64,000 nucleotides of DNA from Stenotrophomonas terrae (GTDB lineage Bacteria; Pseudomonadota; Gammaproteobacteria; Xanthomonadales; Xanthomonadaceae). Under the pieces are notes generated by a model. That model was not told the DNA's origin. It made no database searches and saw nothing but the letters and a program-made list of their open reading frames with translations. Shown here piece after piece: positions 18,709 through 27,188 of the stretch (position 1 is the stretch's first letter; every line of letters begins with the position of its first letter). Made by a program: the position numbers and the translations under genes. Where the stretch lies: positions 1 to 64,000 of the forward strand of contig NZ_LDJJ01000009.1 of NCBI RefSeq assembly GCF_001431465.1, given 5' to 3'.

Positions 18709-18732
18709 AGAGGGCTCTACACTGAGCCCTCT
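18709..18732. promoter_or_regulatory. Stem-loop in the ELM1/nitroreductase spacer
   Basis: A perfect 9-bp inverted repeat AGAGGGCTC / GAGCCCTCT with a six-base loop lies in the 130-bp divergent spacer. It has no T-tract, so it is more likely an operator or leader hairpin than a terminator. Position and symmetry are the only evidence. Confidence 0.35.
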
Positions 18733-18802
18733 GATCGGGGGTCATTGTCCGGGGCTTTCCAGGGCAATGTCACGACCGTAGCCAATTCATCACGGAGTTT
18801 CC

Positions 18803-19393
18803 ATGTCCGACATCTTCAACGATGCCGCGCTTGACCAGCTGTTCCGCACCGCCCGTACCCAGAATGCGTTCCAGGACCGTCCGGTCGAGGACAGCCAGCT
18901 GCGTGCCCTGTACGACCTGTTGAAGTGGGCGCCCACGTCCGCCAACACCAGCCCGGCGCGCTTCGTGTTCGTCAAATCGGCCGAAGCCAAGCAGAAGCTG
19001 GCGCCGGCAATGTCCGAGGGCAACCTGGCCAAGACCATGGCAGCGCCGGTCACCGCGATCATTGGGTTTGATCTGGATTTCCACGAGAAGCTGCCGTACC
19101 TGTTCCCGCACACCGACGCCAAGGCCTGGTTTGACGGCCCGCGCGAAGGCCGCCATGAGGCCGCGTTCCGCAACGGCAGCCTGCAGGGCGCCTACCTGAT
19201 CCTGGCCGCACGCGCGCTGGGACTGGATGCCGGCCCGATGTCGGGCTTCGACCCGGCCAAGGTGGATGAAGCGTTTTTTGCCGGCACCGCCATCAAGTCC
19301 AATTTCCTCGTCAATCTGGGCTATGGCGACTCGTCCGGCATCTTCCCGCGGCTGCCGCGGCTGTCCTTCGACGAAGCCGCGCGTATTGCCTGA
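18803..19393 (+). CDS. Nitroreductase-family protein (RutE/HadB type)
   Basis: This 196-residue FMN-dependent nitroreductase-fold protein matches the RutE/malonic semialdehyde reductase type. It opens with [21 protein letters not shown], the FMN phosphate-binding start of the family. It continues with [19 protein letters not shown] and a late [12 protein letters not shown]. RutE reduces malonic semialdehyde to 3-hydroxypropionate in pyrimidine breakdown. No other rut genes are adjacent, so a general quinone/enal reductase role is also possible. A GGAG-containing RBS precedes the ATG. Confidence 0.85.
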   Translation: MSDIFNDAALDQLFRTARTQNAFQDRPVEDSQLRALYDLLKWAPTSANTSPARFVFVKSAEAKQKLAPAMSEGNLAKTMAAPVTAIIGFDLDFHEKLPYLFPHTDAKAWFDGPREGRHEAAFRNGSLQGAYLILAARALGLDAGPMSGFDPAKVDEAFFAGTAIKSNFLVNLGYGDSSGIFPRLPRLSFDEAARIA

Positions 19394-19488
19394 GTTGCAA
19401 AGCGTTCCACGCGGCGTCCGTCACATCGGCTGACGCCGTGCTTGTTGAAACTGATTACGTTCTGTCTATCACCTCCAAGGAGAGACCC

Positions 19489-20199
19489 ATGTCCACGATG
19501 TCCAAGCTGCTGCTCCCGCTGGCCCTTGCTGCTGCCATCACCGCCTGCTCCAAGCCGGCCGACACCGCCGCCCCGGCTGCCACCCCGGCCGAAACCGCTG
19601 CTGCTCCGGCTGAAGCCGCTGCCGCCGCGCCGGCTGCCCCGGAAGCCGCTGCGATCCAGATCGCGGCTGGTACCTACAAGCTCGACCCGAGCCACACCGA
19701 CGTGCTGGTGCAGTGGAACCACATGGGTTTCTCCAACCCGACCGCGCACTTCGGCAATGCTGATGGCACCCTGGTGTACGACGCGGCCGATGTTGGCAAG
19801 TCGAGCGTGGAAGTGACCCTGCCGCTGTCGGGCCTGAACAGCTTCACCGCCAAGTTCGACGAGCACCTGCGCAGCGCCGATTTCTTCGACGCCGCCAAGT
19901 TCCCGACCGCCACCTTCAAGAGCACCAAGGTGGAAGCAGCCGGCACCAACAAGCTGAGCGTGACCGGTGACCTGACCGTCAAGGGCGTGACCAAGCCGGT
20001 GGTGCTGGACGTGACCGTCAACGGCGCCGGCGAGCACCCGATGATGAAGGTGCCGTCGGTGGGCTTTGATGCCACCACCACCATCAAGCGCAGCGACTTC
20101 GGCATCGGCGCCTACGCCCCGGCCGTGAGCGACGACGTCAAGATCCGCATCACCACCGAAGCCTCGATCCCGAAGGCCGAGGAAGCTGCCGCCAAGTAA
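19489..20199 (+). CDS. YceI-family lipoprotein
   Basis: This 236-residue lipoprotein has a signal peptide ending in a lipobox (AAAITAC, Cys modified). A long Ala/Pro/Glu linker follows, then a YceI domain from about residue 62. The domain shows YKLDPSHTDVLVQWNHMGFSNPTAHF, LRSADFFDAAKFPTATF and TGDLTVKGVTKPVVLDV. YceI proteins form lipocalin-like barrels that bind isoprenoids such as polyisoprenoid quinones. The ATG at 19489 has AAGGAGA six bases upstream. The alanine-rich linker is longer than usual. Confidence 0.92.
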   Translation: MSTMSKLLLPLALAAAITACSKPADTAAPAATPAETAAAPAEAAAAAPAAPEAAAIQIAAGTYKLDPSHTDVLVQWNHMGFSNPTAHFGNADGTLVYDAADVGKSSVEVTLPLSGLNSFTAKFDEHLRSADFFDAAKFPTATFKSTKVEAAGTNKLSVTGDLTVKGVTKPVVLDVTVNGAGEHPMMKVPSVGFDATTTIKRSDFGIGAYAPAVSDDVKIRITTEASIPKAEEAAAK

Positions 20200-20236
20200 T
20201 CGCAGCCGCGATTTCTTCGCAGCAGGCAACAAACGC

Positions 20237-20261
20237 AAAGGCCCGCCATTGGCGGGCCTTT
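20237..20261. terminator. Rho-independent terminator after the YceI gene
   Basis: A perfect stem AAAGGCCCGCC / GGCGGGCCTTT with an ATT loop sits 37 bp after the stop of the YceI gene. The T-run on the plus strand is short. Confidence 0.85.
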
Positions 20262-20300
20262 GTCGTTCTGGAGTTCTGGCCTTCCGGCTCTTTGTATCTT

Positions 20301-20399
20301 TGTGGGAGCGGCGTAAGCCGCGAAGCAGAGATATCGTCAGCTGGCACAGGTTCCAATGGCTTGAGCAATGTCAGCTTCGCGGCTTACGCCGCTCCTACG
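20301..20399. repeat. Long inverted repeat, GGGAGCGGCGTAAGCC family
   Basis: GGGAGCGGCGTAAGCCGCGA at one end is mirrored by TCGCGGCTTACGCCGCTCCT at the other, about 50 bp apart. A second copy with the same centre (CAGCTG(G/A)CACAGG) is at 20917-21015. This is a REP-like family distinct from SMAG. Confidence 0.85.
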
Positions 20400-20408
20400 A
20401 ACGAGCGC

Positions 20409-20732
20409 TCAACCAATCCGCGCTGGCATCCCGGCAAGCCGCATATGCCTGATCAGCTCCCGCAGGTAGTTGCCTGCAAAGCACCACAGCGCGTCGCCAA
20501 CAGGTTTCAGTACGCGCCTGCCCCAGCGCTGATGGATATGCCGTGCGTATGGCAGCAACACATCCGAAAAGATCACCACCAGTTGCGCGGAGAAAAGCGC
20601 CAGCAACACTTCCAGCCCCAGCGCATCCAGCACAGGCACCAACGTAGCCAGTTCCGGATTGGAAACGATGCACAGAATCACGACGGTGGTAAGCAAGGCG
20701 GCCGCGCGGCCGCGCCAGTTGCGGATTTTCAT
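20409..20732 (-). CDS. Small membrane protein of unknown function
   Basis: The 107-residue product starts with a basic stretch (MKIRNWRGR), followed by a hydrophobic segment AAALLTTVVILCIV. A second apolar helix spans roughly residues 29-62 (LVPVLDALGLEVLLALFSAQLVVIF). The tail is basic and probably cytosolic. No family is recognised. The gene is bracketed by REP-like repeats on both sides, so it may be a strain-variable gene. Confidence 0.6.
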   Translation of the reverse strand: MKIRNWRGRAAALLTTVVILCIVSNPELATLVPVLDALGLEVLLALFSAQLVVIFSDVLLPYARHIHQRWGRRVLKPVGDALWCFAGNYLRELIRHMRLAGMPARIG

Positions 20733-21139
20733 GCGGGCATCATAAGCGCCGTTTGAACACAGTGCGCTTCAATGCAGCGAGGTAGCCCGGGTAAGCGCAG
20801 CGCACCCGGGGAACGATGCTCGGCAGGATTGCGGCTGTGCTGAAAAAGCCGCCAATGTGCTGTGCGTCCCAGGGTTACGGCAATCCAGCGTTCTGGTGAA
20901 ATGGCCTGATGTTTCTTGTGGGAGCGGCGTAAGCCGCGAAGCAGGCACACCATCAGCTGACACAGGCGCGATGGGTTCCTGCAACATCAGCTTCGCGGTT
21001 TACACCGCTCCCACAAGTGCAGTAGCCCGGGTAAGCGCAGCGCACCCGGGGAATGATGATCGGCGGGTATTGCGGCTCTGCTCCAAAGCCCCGGGTGCGC
21101 TGCGCTTACCCGGGCTACCACAGCGGGGCGGTTGCCGAT
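20733..21139. repeat. Repeat-filled spacer without a gene
   Basis: This 407-bp spacer holds one GGGAGCGGCGTAAGCC-type long inverted repeat (20917-21015). It also holds three copies of a second element, TAGCCCGGGTAAGCGCAGCG-CACCCGGG: two direct (20782-20811, 21022-21051) and one inverted (21089-21118). The last two face each other and can form a long hairpin. No coding potential was accepted here. Confidence 0.8.
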
Positions 21140-21352
21140 TCACCGATTCGAGCAGGCATCGATTGCACTGGGCAACTTCCGCATCGGTTCGTCAGCTTGC
21201 CTGCGTTCGCGTCCATCACGCAGCGGCTTGCCCGCATCAGCAGCGGTGTCCTCACGGGCTGGGGGCGTGGCAGCGTCTTCTGCCAGCTGCCTGGCCAACG
21301 CGACATTGGTGATGTGGCCGTGCATGAACAGCAGATCGGTATAGATGCTCAT
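21140..21352 (-). CDS. Small hypothetical protein (70 residues)
   Basis: The product starts MSIYTDLLFMHGHITNVALARQLAED and ends in a charged, probably disordered tail (REDTAADAGKPLRDGRERRQADEP). A GGAG and an AGGGA lie just upstream of the ATG. The N-terminal half looks like a short conserved Xanthomonadaceae protein, but no function is known. It is divergent from the LysR gene at 21451, so it could be that regulator's target. Confidence 0.55.
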   Translation of the reverse strand: MSIYTDLLFMHGHITNVALARQLAEDAATPPAREDTAADAGKPLRDGRERRQADEPMRKLPSAIDACSNR

Positions 21353-21450
21353 TTCCCTGCTCCGTCTTGAGAGGGACTGAGGTTAGTTCCGCGTTATAGT
21401 CCGCAAAAGCGAGCATTCCTCAAGCTAGCATTGAGAATTACTAAAGGCAT

Positions 21451-22410
21451 ATGAGCGGGCCACCCCTCCAGTTCCTGCACGGCTTCGTGCTTGCCGCACG
21501 CATGGGCAATATGTCGCGTGCCGCCGAGGCGATGAATGTCACTGTCAGCGCGCTAAGCCATCAGATGCGGCAGCTGGAGCAGCGGCTTGGCTACCCACTG
21601 CTGCTGCGGCAGGCGCGTGGCGTTGAAGCTACGGCGGAAGGACGGCGCCTGCTCGATCAGGTCGGGCCGCACCTGGATGCCATCAACGAGGCGTTCCGCC
21701 CCTTCCAGGCGCGGCGCGATTGCGTGTTGTCGGTCAGCGCGGTGCCGACCATGGCCTCGGCATGGCTGGTGCCGCGCCTGGGTCGCTTCGTGGCGGCGCA
21801 TCCGCAGATTGAGATCAATCTGCAATCCAACCAGCTGTTGATCGATTTCGAGCGGCAACTGCAGTTTGATGGGGCGATGCGTATCGGCGATGGTCGTTGG
21901 CCGGGAGTGATCGCAGAACCCTTGATCGACGAGTGGCTGGTGCCGATGGCCAGCCCGGCACTGGTGCAGCGCATGGGCGGCATCGGTGCGAAGCCGTTGG
22001 CGGAATGGCCGCTGCTGGGCGACCCGGATGGCGAATGGGACCGCTGGTTCGAATTGACCGGTGCAAAGGCGCCCAAGCGCTATGTTGCGATCTTTGATGA
22101 CTCCGAATCGCACCACCGTGCGGCCTTGGAAGGCGTGGGCGTGGCACTCGGGCGGGTGACGCGCGCGCAGCTGCTGCTGCAGTCAGGCCAGTTGCAGTTG
22201 CTGTCCGATCACCGTCTGAAGACGGCGTGGTCGCACTGGCTTGTCTATCCCGAACGATCAAAGAGCCATGCTGGCTTTCAGGCATTCCGGCAATGGCTGC
22301 ATGCGGAAGCGGCCGAATACCGGGTGATGATGGTGAACAGCAGCAACAGTGAGCCGCGCGTCGGCGCCTGCAATCGCAGCCTGCCGCGAGCGACTCGTAC
22401 GTCTACCTGA
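21451..22410 (+). CDS. LysR-family regulator (GcvA-like)
   Basis: This 319-residue LysR-type regulator has an N-terminal winged HTH at residues 8-65 (FVLAARMGNMSRAAEAMNVTVSALSHQMRQLEQRLGYPLL). The effector domain opens with LSVSAVPTMASAWLVPRLGRFVAAHPQIEI, as in GcvA/AmpR-type members. The last 25 residues (VMMVNSSNSEPRVGACNRS..) are not family-like and suggest an extended C-terminus. Its 3' end overlaps the end of the convergent DUF3325 gene by 8 bp. Its target is not evident. Confidence 0.88.
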   Translation: MSGPPLQFLHGFVLAARMGNMSRAAEAMNVTVSALSHQMRQLEQRLGYPLLLRQARGVEATAEGRRLLDQVGPHLDAINEAFRPFQARRDCVLSVSAVPTMASAWLVPRLGRFVAAHPQIEINLQSNQLLIDFERQLQFDGAMRIGDGRWPGVIAEPLIDEWLVPMASPALVQRMGGIGAKPLAEWPLLGDPDGEWDRWFELTGAKAPKRYVAIFDDSESHHRAALEGVGVALGRVTRAQLLLQSGQLQLLSDHRLKTAWSHWLVYPERSKSHAGFQAFRQWLHAEAAEYRVMMVNSSNSEPRVGACNRSLPRATRTST

Positions 22411-22726
22411 TCCACGGTGCCAGAACACGCAGGCGCTGCGGCCGCGACGACAAGGTGAACGCCACCAACAATGCGCCACCGCTCAAGGCCATGACCCATA
22501 CCAGCACCGCCATCGTTGCATGGTCCACGCCCAGGCACAGCAGCAGCGCGGCGCCGATGCTGCAGCCGCCCAGGATGCGCAGCAGGCGCAGGACCGCAGG
22601 CGAGGGCTGGCGTTGCCATACCTGCGCGGCATGCACCTGCATCGACAGCGCCAGCCAGGCCATGCCGCAGAAGCTGAGCAACAGCGCGGCTGTGAGCATC
22701 AGGTTGGCGGCGAGTGACTCATGCAT
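22403..22726 (-). CDS. DUF3325-type small membrane protein of the siderophore operon
   Basis: This 107-residue protein has three or four predicted helices (NLMLTAALLLSFCGMAWLALSM, LLRILGGCSIGAALLLCLGV, MAVLVWVMALSGGALLVAFTL). Proteins of this size next to a PepSY protein and a DUF3649 protein in ferrisiderophore loci are usually DUF3325. The ATG at 22726 overlaps the last codons of the PepSY gene, so the two are translationally coupled. Function is unknown; it probably helps in inner-membrane iron release or transport. Confidence 0.72.
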   Translation of the reverse strand: MHESLAANLMLTAALLLSFCGMAWLALSMQVHAAQVWQRQPSPAVLRLLRILGGCSIGAALLLCLGVDHATMAVLVWVMALSGGALLVAFTLSSRPQRLRVLAPWIR

Positions 22727-24386
22727 GGGCATTCTCATTCTGGCTGTGGCTCAGCTGCCTTGCATGCGCGCGCTGGCCGAGCTTGCGCGCGACAATCATT
22801 GCCACGGCCGCAGTGCAAAGCAGGAACAGGTCGATGCCGGCTACCGGCCAGTAACCTTGCGACAACGTCCGCAGCAGGTGGTCGCCGGTGGTGATCCAGT
22901 TCAGTGCAACCGCCGCGACCGCCAATACCGCGATGGCCCAGGTCTGCTCGCGCCACGCCGGGTTGCTCAGGCCGCGCGCCACCGGCGCGCCGCGCAGGCC
23001 GGCATGCACCAGCGCCAGCGCCCACACTGCCCAGAAGGCGTAGCGCTCCCAGTCACCCCGGCTGGGCAGCGCGTCGGGTAGCAGGCGGTTGGCAATCAGG
23101 ATGCCGAGCGTGGCCAATACCATGCCGGTGACCGTGGTCACCGCCAAGGCATCCACGATGCGCGCACCCTGACTGCCTTGCTGCGCGTGCTGGCGCTTGC
23201 GCTTCTCGACGAAGAAGACGAAACCGGTGGCAATGCACACCGCCCCGGCCAGGCCGCCGAGCACGTACAACCAGCGCAGCAGCCAATGGCGGAAGTGCTG
23301 CAGGTGCAGGCCGGTGAGGAACTCGCTCATGCGTGCCACCGGCGTTGCGGCCGGGTCCTCGCGGATCAATTTGCCGTTGCCGGCATTGAAGTGGATGCCA
23401 TCGCCAACCAGGGCGATGCGGTCGGTGCCGGCGCGATAGACACTGACGTAGCCGTTGGTATCGCCCACGTGCTGCAGCACCAGGAAGCCAACGTCACCGG
23501 CCTTGTCATTGGCCTGCCAGCGCTGTTGTGCCTGCGCCACCATCGCATCGACCGATGCCAGCCCTGCGGCAACCCCGGCGCGCTGGTGTGGCAGACCGGT
23601 TTCCTGTGCCTCGGTCCGTTCGTGCAGGTCATGCAGATCGTGCAGCTGGGTGTGGCCGACCGGGAAATAATAGGTACCGGCAAAGATCAGCAGGCCGGTG
23701 AGCGCGAAGAAGAAGTGGAACGGCAATGCCACCACGCCGGTGAGGTTGTGCAGGTCCAGCACGCTGCGCAGCCGCGCCTTGCCAGGGCGGAAGGTGAAGA
23801 ATTCACGGAACAGCTTGCGGTGCATCACCACGCCGCTGATCAGTGCGGCCAGCATCACCAACGCGGAGAAGCCGACGATCCAGATGCCCAGGTTTTTCCA
23901 GTCCAGGGTCAGCCCATAGTGCAGCGGGAAGAAAAAGCCGCTGCCGATCTTCAGGCGGTCGTCGGGCAGCACGCTGCCATCGCGTGGATCGATGGTGGCA
24001 TAGGCCCAGATGAGTTCTTCCGGGTCCTTGGCATTGGGTACCTGGTAGCCGGCATACAGGGCCAGGACCGGATCGCGGTGGGTGGTGTAGGCACTCCAGC
24101 TGGCGACCTTGTCGAAGTGCTCCGGCATCGGCCCGTTGACGCGTGGGCGCATCGCGTCGATGGCTTCCTTGTTTGGCTGCATGCGCTCGAAGGCAGGCCG
24201 TAGCACCTTTTCGAAGGACGGCATCGGTTGCGGCTCGATGCGGGTTGCCGGGATCGCCCAACGGTCGATTTCCCGATCGAAGACGGACAGCGCGCCAAAG
24301 AAGAACGCTGCCATCAGCACGAAGCCGAGCACCAGGCCGAACCAGGTATGCAGCCACGCCATGGCTTGCCGGAAACTATTGAACAT
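22719..24386 (-). CDS. PepSY-associated transmembrane protein (ferrisiderophore reductase-like)
   Basis: This 555-residue inner-membrane protein begins with FRQAMAWLHTWFGLVLGFVLM, the PepSY_TM signature. It has about five membrane segments, with two periplasmic loops. Histidine pairs lie in LHTW, VMHRKLF, DLHNLTGVVALPFHFFFALTG and LHLQHFRHWLLRWLYV and probably coordinate haem. Such proteins beside siderophore receptors (FoxB, FpvG, FegB relatives) are thought to reduce ferric siderophores in the periplasm. The gene starts 12 bp after the DUF3649 gene, which supports one operon. Confidence 0.85.
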   Translation of the reverse strand: MFNSFRQAMAWLHTWFGLVLGFVLMAAFFFGALSVFDREIDRWAIPATRIEPQPMPSFEKVLRPAFERMQPNKEAIDAMRPRVNGPMPEHFDKVASWSAYTTHRDPVLALYAGYQVPNAKDPEELIWAYATIDPRDGSVLPDDRLKIGSGFFFPLHYGLTLDWKNLGIWIVGFSALVMLAALISGVVMHRKLFREFFTFRPGKARLRSVLDLHNLTGVVALPFHFFFALTGLLIFAGTYYFPVGHTQLHDLHDLHERTEAQETGLPHQRAGVAAGLASVDAMVAQAQQRWQANDKAGDVGFLVLQHVGDTNGYVSVYRAGTDRIALVGDGIHFNAGNGKLIREDPAATPVARMSEFLTGLHLQHFRHWLLRWLYVLGGLAGAVCIATGFVFFVEKRKRQHAQQGSQGARIVDALAVTTVTGMVLATLGILIANRLLPDALPSRGDWERYAFWAVWALALVHAGLRGAPVARGLSNPAWREQTWAIAVLAVAAVALNWITTGDHLLRTLSQGYWPVAGIDLFLLCTAAVAMIVARKLGQRAHARQLSHSQNENAHA

Positions 24387-24398
24387 GGGGTTCTCCGT

Positions 24399-24716
24399 TC
24401 ACACCAGCAGGGTTTGCACGAGTGAGGCCAGGCCCGCCATCAGCAGGCCGCCACCAAGCAATACGATGCCCACCCGCAGCAGTTGCCTGCTTGCGATGCT
24501 CCACAGGAACACCAGCACATAGGCGAGCAGGCCGATGAAGGCACCAAGGAACTCGGCATCGTGGAAATCCAGTTTGGCCGCGAACAACAGGCAGGTTGCC
24601 AACGCCACCGTGCCCCAGGCAAAGACGTAGCCGCCGAGCATGGCCATCAGCACGCGCAGCACGATCTGCAGGCGACGTGAGCGGGATGGAGCAGCGAGGG
24701 TGGAGGGTTGGGACAT
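24399..24716 (-). CDS. DUF3649-type small membrane protein
   Basis: The product is 105 residues with three helices: LRVLMAMLGGYVFAWGTVALATCLL, GAFIGLLAYVLVFLWSI and LRVGIVLLGGGLLMAGLASLV. The GGYxFAWGxxALxxCLL pattern is the DUF3649 hallmark, a family found beside PepSY proteins in iron-siderophore operons. The open frame extends to 24932, but that part translates a repeat, so the ATG at 24716 (MSQPSTLAAPSRSRR) was chosen. Confidence 0.8.
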   Translation of the reverse strand: MSQPSTLAAPSRSRRLQIVLRVLMAMLGGYVFAWGTVALATCLLFAAKLDFHDAEFLGAFIGLLAYVLVFLWSIASRQLLRVGIVLLGGGLLMAGLASLVQTLLV

Positions 24717-24995
24717 GGTGTGGGGAGGTCTCGGGTATCGATGAAGGGTGAAGCGTTGCTTGAAGCCCCTCTCCCTGCGGGAGAGGGGTTGGGGAGAGGG
24801 GGAGGTTGGCCGTGAAGTGCAACCCCTCTCCCGCCCGTTGGGCACCCTCTCCCGCAAGGGGAGAGGGGATGGAGCAAAAGCCAAAGCCAAAAGCCAAAAG
24901 CCGAAAGCCGAAAAGCAAAAGCCGAAAAGCAAAAGCCGAAAAGCAAAAGCCGAAAAGCAAAAGCCAACCTATGGCCTTGCTGCCATCAGCCGCAC
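24717..24995. repeat. Repeat-bearing spacer inside the siderophore operon
   Basis: This 279-bp spacer between the TonB receptor stop and the DUF3649 gene holds a CCCTCTCCC..GGGAGAGGGG-TTGGGGAGAGGG element and its near-mirror (24762-24870). A simple-sequence tract follows at 24873-24966, made of AAAAGCC and AAAAGCCGAAAAGC units; the 14-bp unit occurs about four times in a row. No gene is seen. The hairpins could attenuate expression of the downstream inner-membrane genes. Confidence 0.8.
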
Positions 24996-27188
24996 TCAGA
25001 ACCGCCAGTCAAAGCTCAACTGGTAGTTGCGCGGCGCACCGTAGTAGCCAATCTGATACAGACTGTTGATGTACTTCTGATCGGTGAGGTTGTTGATGTT
25101 GGCGCGCACCGTCGCGTTGGGCAGTACATCCCAGGCGATGAAGGCATTGAGCACCGCGTAGCTGCCCTGGCGGACCACCATGTTGGTGTAGCTCTCCTTG
25201 GTGGAGGTATCGCTCTGCCAGCGGCCACCCAGGCCGAACGACAGCGCTTCATAAGCTGGCAGGCGTGAGGTCAGCATCAGGTTGGCGGTGCGGCGCGGCA
25301 CCCAGGTATAGGTGCTGCCGCCGTCCTGGTTGCTCATCTTCAACTGCGTATAGCCCAGTACCAGGCTGGTGTTGTCGCTGAGCTTGCCGGTGGCCTCGAA
25401 CTCGACGCCCTTGGACTCCACGTCCACGCCGTAATACCAGTAGTTGGCGGTGGCGAAGTCATAGCCACCATAGGTGGACAGGTTTTCCTGCTTGGCCTTG
25501 AACAAGGCCAGCGTGGTCAGCAGGCGCCGGTCCAGCCATTCGGCCTTGACGCCGACTTCGTAGTTCACGCCCTTGGTCGGGTCCAGGTAGACATGCTTGA
25601 TGTCGTACTGGTCCTGCGGCTGGTAGATGTCGGAGTAGCTGACATAACCCAGCACGCTGTCGTTGAAGTCCCAGGTCAGGCCGGCGTACGGGCTGACGTT
25701 GTCCTCGGTCTGGCTGAAGGCCACGCCGTTGTTGCCGTCGCGGTGATACTCGGCCCAGTTGACGCCGACCACGGCCTTGAGCCGATCGGTAAAGCTCAAA
25801 CGGGTGGCGCCGTAACCGCGCTTCAGGCGCTGGTTGGTCCAACTGGCCTTGGTGCGTGCGCCCCATTGCGGCTCGGCGACCACGTTGCCTGCATATGGGA
25901 ATGCCGGCAATGCACCGAACGAGGGATCGTTGCCATCCACCGGGTGGTCCCAGGTGGTCTCCGCGCTCTTGGCAATGCTGAAACCGAACATGGCTTCCTG
26001 CTCGCGCCCGAACAACTGGAAGCGGCCGTTTACGGTGATATCGCCCAGATGCGAGCTGCCTTCGTCGATGCCCTTGTACGACCAACCCACCAGGCCTTGG
26101 CCGGTAAGCGGATCCAGGCCGGTGGTGGTGTAGGCGAAGAACAGCTGGTCATCACTGCCGAGCTTGCGGTAGTTGTACGACGCCTTGACCTGCCAATCCG
26201 CGCTGAGCTGGTGGGTGTATTCGGCGAACGCGGTTTCGGTTTTGGTATCCCAGTACGTCCAATCCTGGGTGGTGGACGCGCTGCGCCGCCATGAGGCCTG
26301 GCTGCCGTCGGCATTGACGAAGGTCAGCGCGCCCCACATGTTCTGGTCGCTGTTGGCCTTCTGCCATGAATAGCCCAGGGTCAAGGTGCCGTTGTCACCT
26401 ATCTGGCCGTCGACCACGCCGTACAGGAAGTTGCGGTCAGTGTTGAAGCCGCGCAGATAGGAGTCACCGTCTTCGTGCGCGGCCACCACCCGTCCAGCCC
26501 AGCGGCCGTCGTCGGTGAACGGGGTGGCATAGTCCACCTCAACGCGGCGCTTGCCCCAGGAACCCACGCTCACGCCCAGCTGGCCCTTGGCCTCATTGGT
26601 GGGGCGCTTGCGCACATAGTTGATGGTGCCCGAGGCGTTGCCCACGCCGGTGAGCAGGCCATTGGCGCCGCGGATCACTTCCAGCTTCTCGTAGCCGTAG
26701 GCGTCCATCGCACCGGTGACGATGCCCCAGTCGTTGGGCAGGCCGACGCCGTCGATCTGGGTGTTCTTGATGTCGAAGCCGCGCGCCACGTAGTTGGTGC
26801 GGTTGGTTTCCCATTCCTCCACCTGGATGCCGGTGGCCAGGCGCAGCGCATCGTTGAGGTTGTCGATGCCGAACTGCTGCATCTGCTCACCGCTGACCAC
26901 GCTGATCGACTGCGGGGTTTCCTTGATGTCCAGGTCCAGGTTGGTGGCGCCATTGCTGACCCGGTTGGCACGTTGGGACACCACCCGCACCGTATCCAGT
27001 TGGGTAGCGGTGTCATTTTCCACGCCGGCGGCGCTTGCAGTGGCGGCCTGTGGCGCTGCCAGCAGGCTACCGCAGCTGCTGGCCAGAGCCAGGCAGATGG
27101 CCGCTTTCAGGCGGCGGTTGGTGAACCGGAAAGGGAACGAAGCGCCTGCGGCAATGGCCGGGCGGGGGGAGGTGCGGTTGCGGTGCAT
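24996..27188 (-). CDS. TonB-dependent siderophore receptor
   Basis: This outer-membrane receptor has 730 residues from the ATG at 27188; a GTG at 27227 is an alternative start. A signal peptide (RRLKAAICLALASSCGSLLAAPQAA) precedes a TonB-box-like LDTVRVVSQ. The plug shows IKETPQSISVVSGEQMQQFGIDNLNDALRLATG, the hallmark of siderophore receptors (FhuE/FpvA/FoxA type). It ends with the aromatic YQLSFDWRF needed for barrel assembly. No N-terminal signalling domain is present, which fits the absence of a sigma/anti-sigma pair. A Fur-box-like palindrome lies upstream. Confidence 0.92.
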   Translation of the reverse strand: MHRNRTSPRPAIAAGASFPFRFTNRRLKAAICLALASSCGSLLAAPQAATASAAGVENDTATQLDTVRVVSQRANRVSNGATNLDLDIKETPQSISVVSGEQMQQFGIDNLNDALRLATGIQVEEWETNRTNYVARGFDIKNTQIDGVGLPNDWGIVTGAMDAYGYEKLEVIRGANGLLTGVGNASGTINYVRKRPTNEAKGQLGVSVGSWGKRRVEVDYATPFTDDGRWAGRVVAAHEDGDSYLRGFNTDRNFLYGVVDGQIGDNGTLTLGYSWQKANSDQNMWGALTFVNADGSQASWRRSASTTQDWTYWDTKTETAFAEYTHQLSADWQVKASYNYRKLGSDDQLFFAYTTTGLDPLTGQGLVGWSYKGIDEGSSHLGDITVNGRFQLFGREQEAMFGFSIAKSAETTWDHPVDGNDPSFGALPAFPYAGNVVAEPQWGARTKASWTNQRLKRGYGATRLSFTDRLKAVVGVNWAEYHRDGNNGVAFSQTEDNVSPYAGLTWDFNDSVLGYVSYSDIYQPQDQYDIKHVYLDPTKGVNYEVGVKAEWLDRRLLTTLALFKAKQENLSTYGGYDFATANYWYYGVDVESKGVEFEATGKLSDNTSLVLGYTQLKMSNQDGGSTYTWVPRRTANLMLTSRLPAYEALSFGLGGRWQSDTSTKESYTNMVVRQGSYAVLNAFIAWDVLPNATVRANINNLTDQKYINSLYQIGYYGAPRNYQLSFDWRF

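Noticed and set aside
24748-25069. Lysine/alanine-rich frames over the AAAAGCC tract
   Set aside because: They are translated repeats without RBS or conservation signs.
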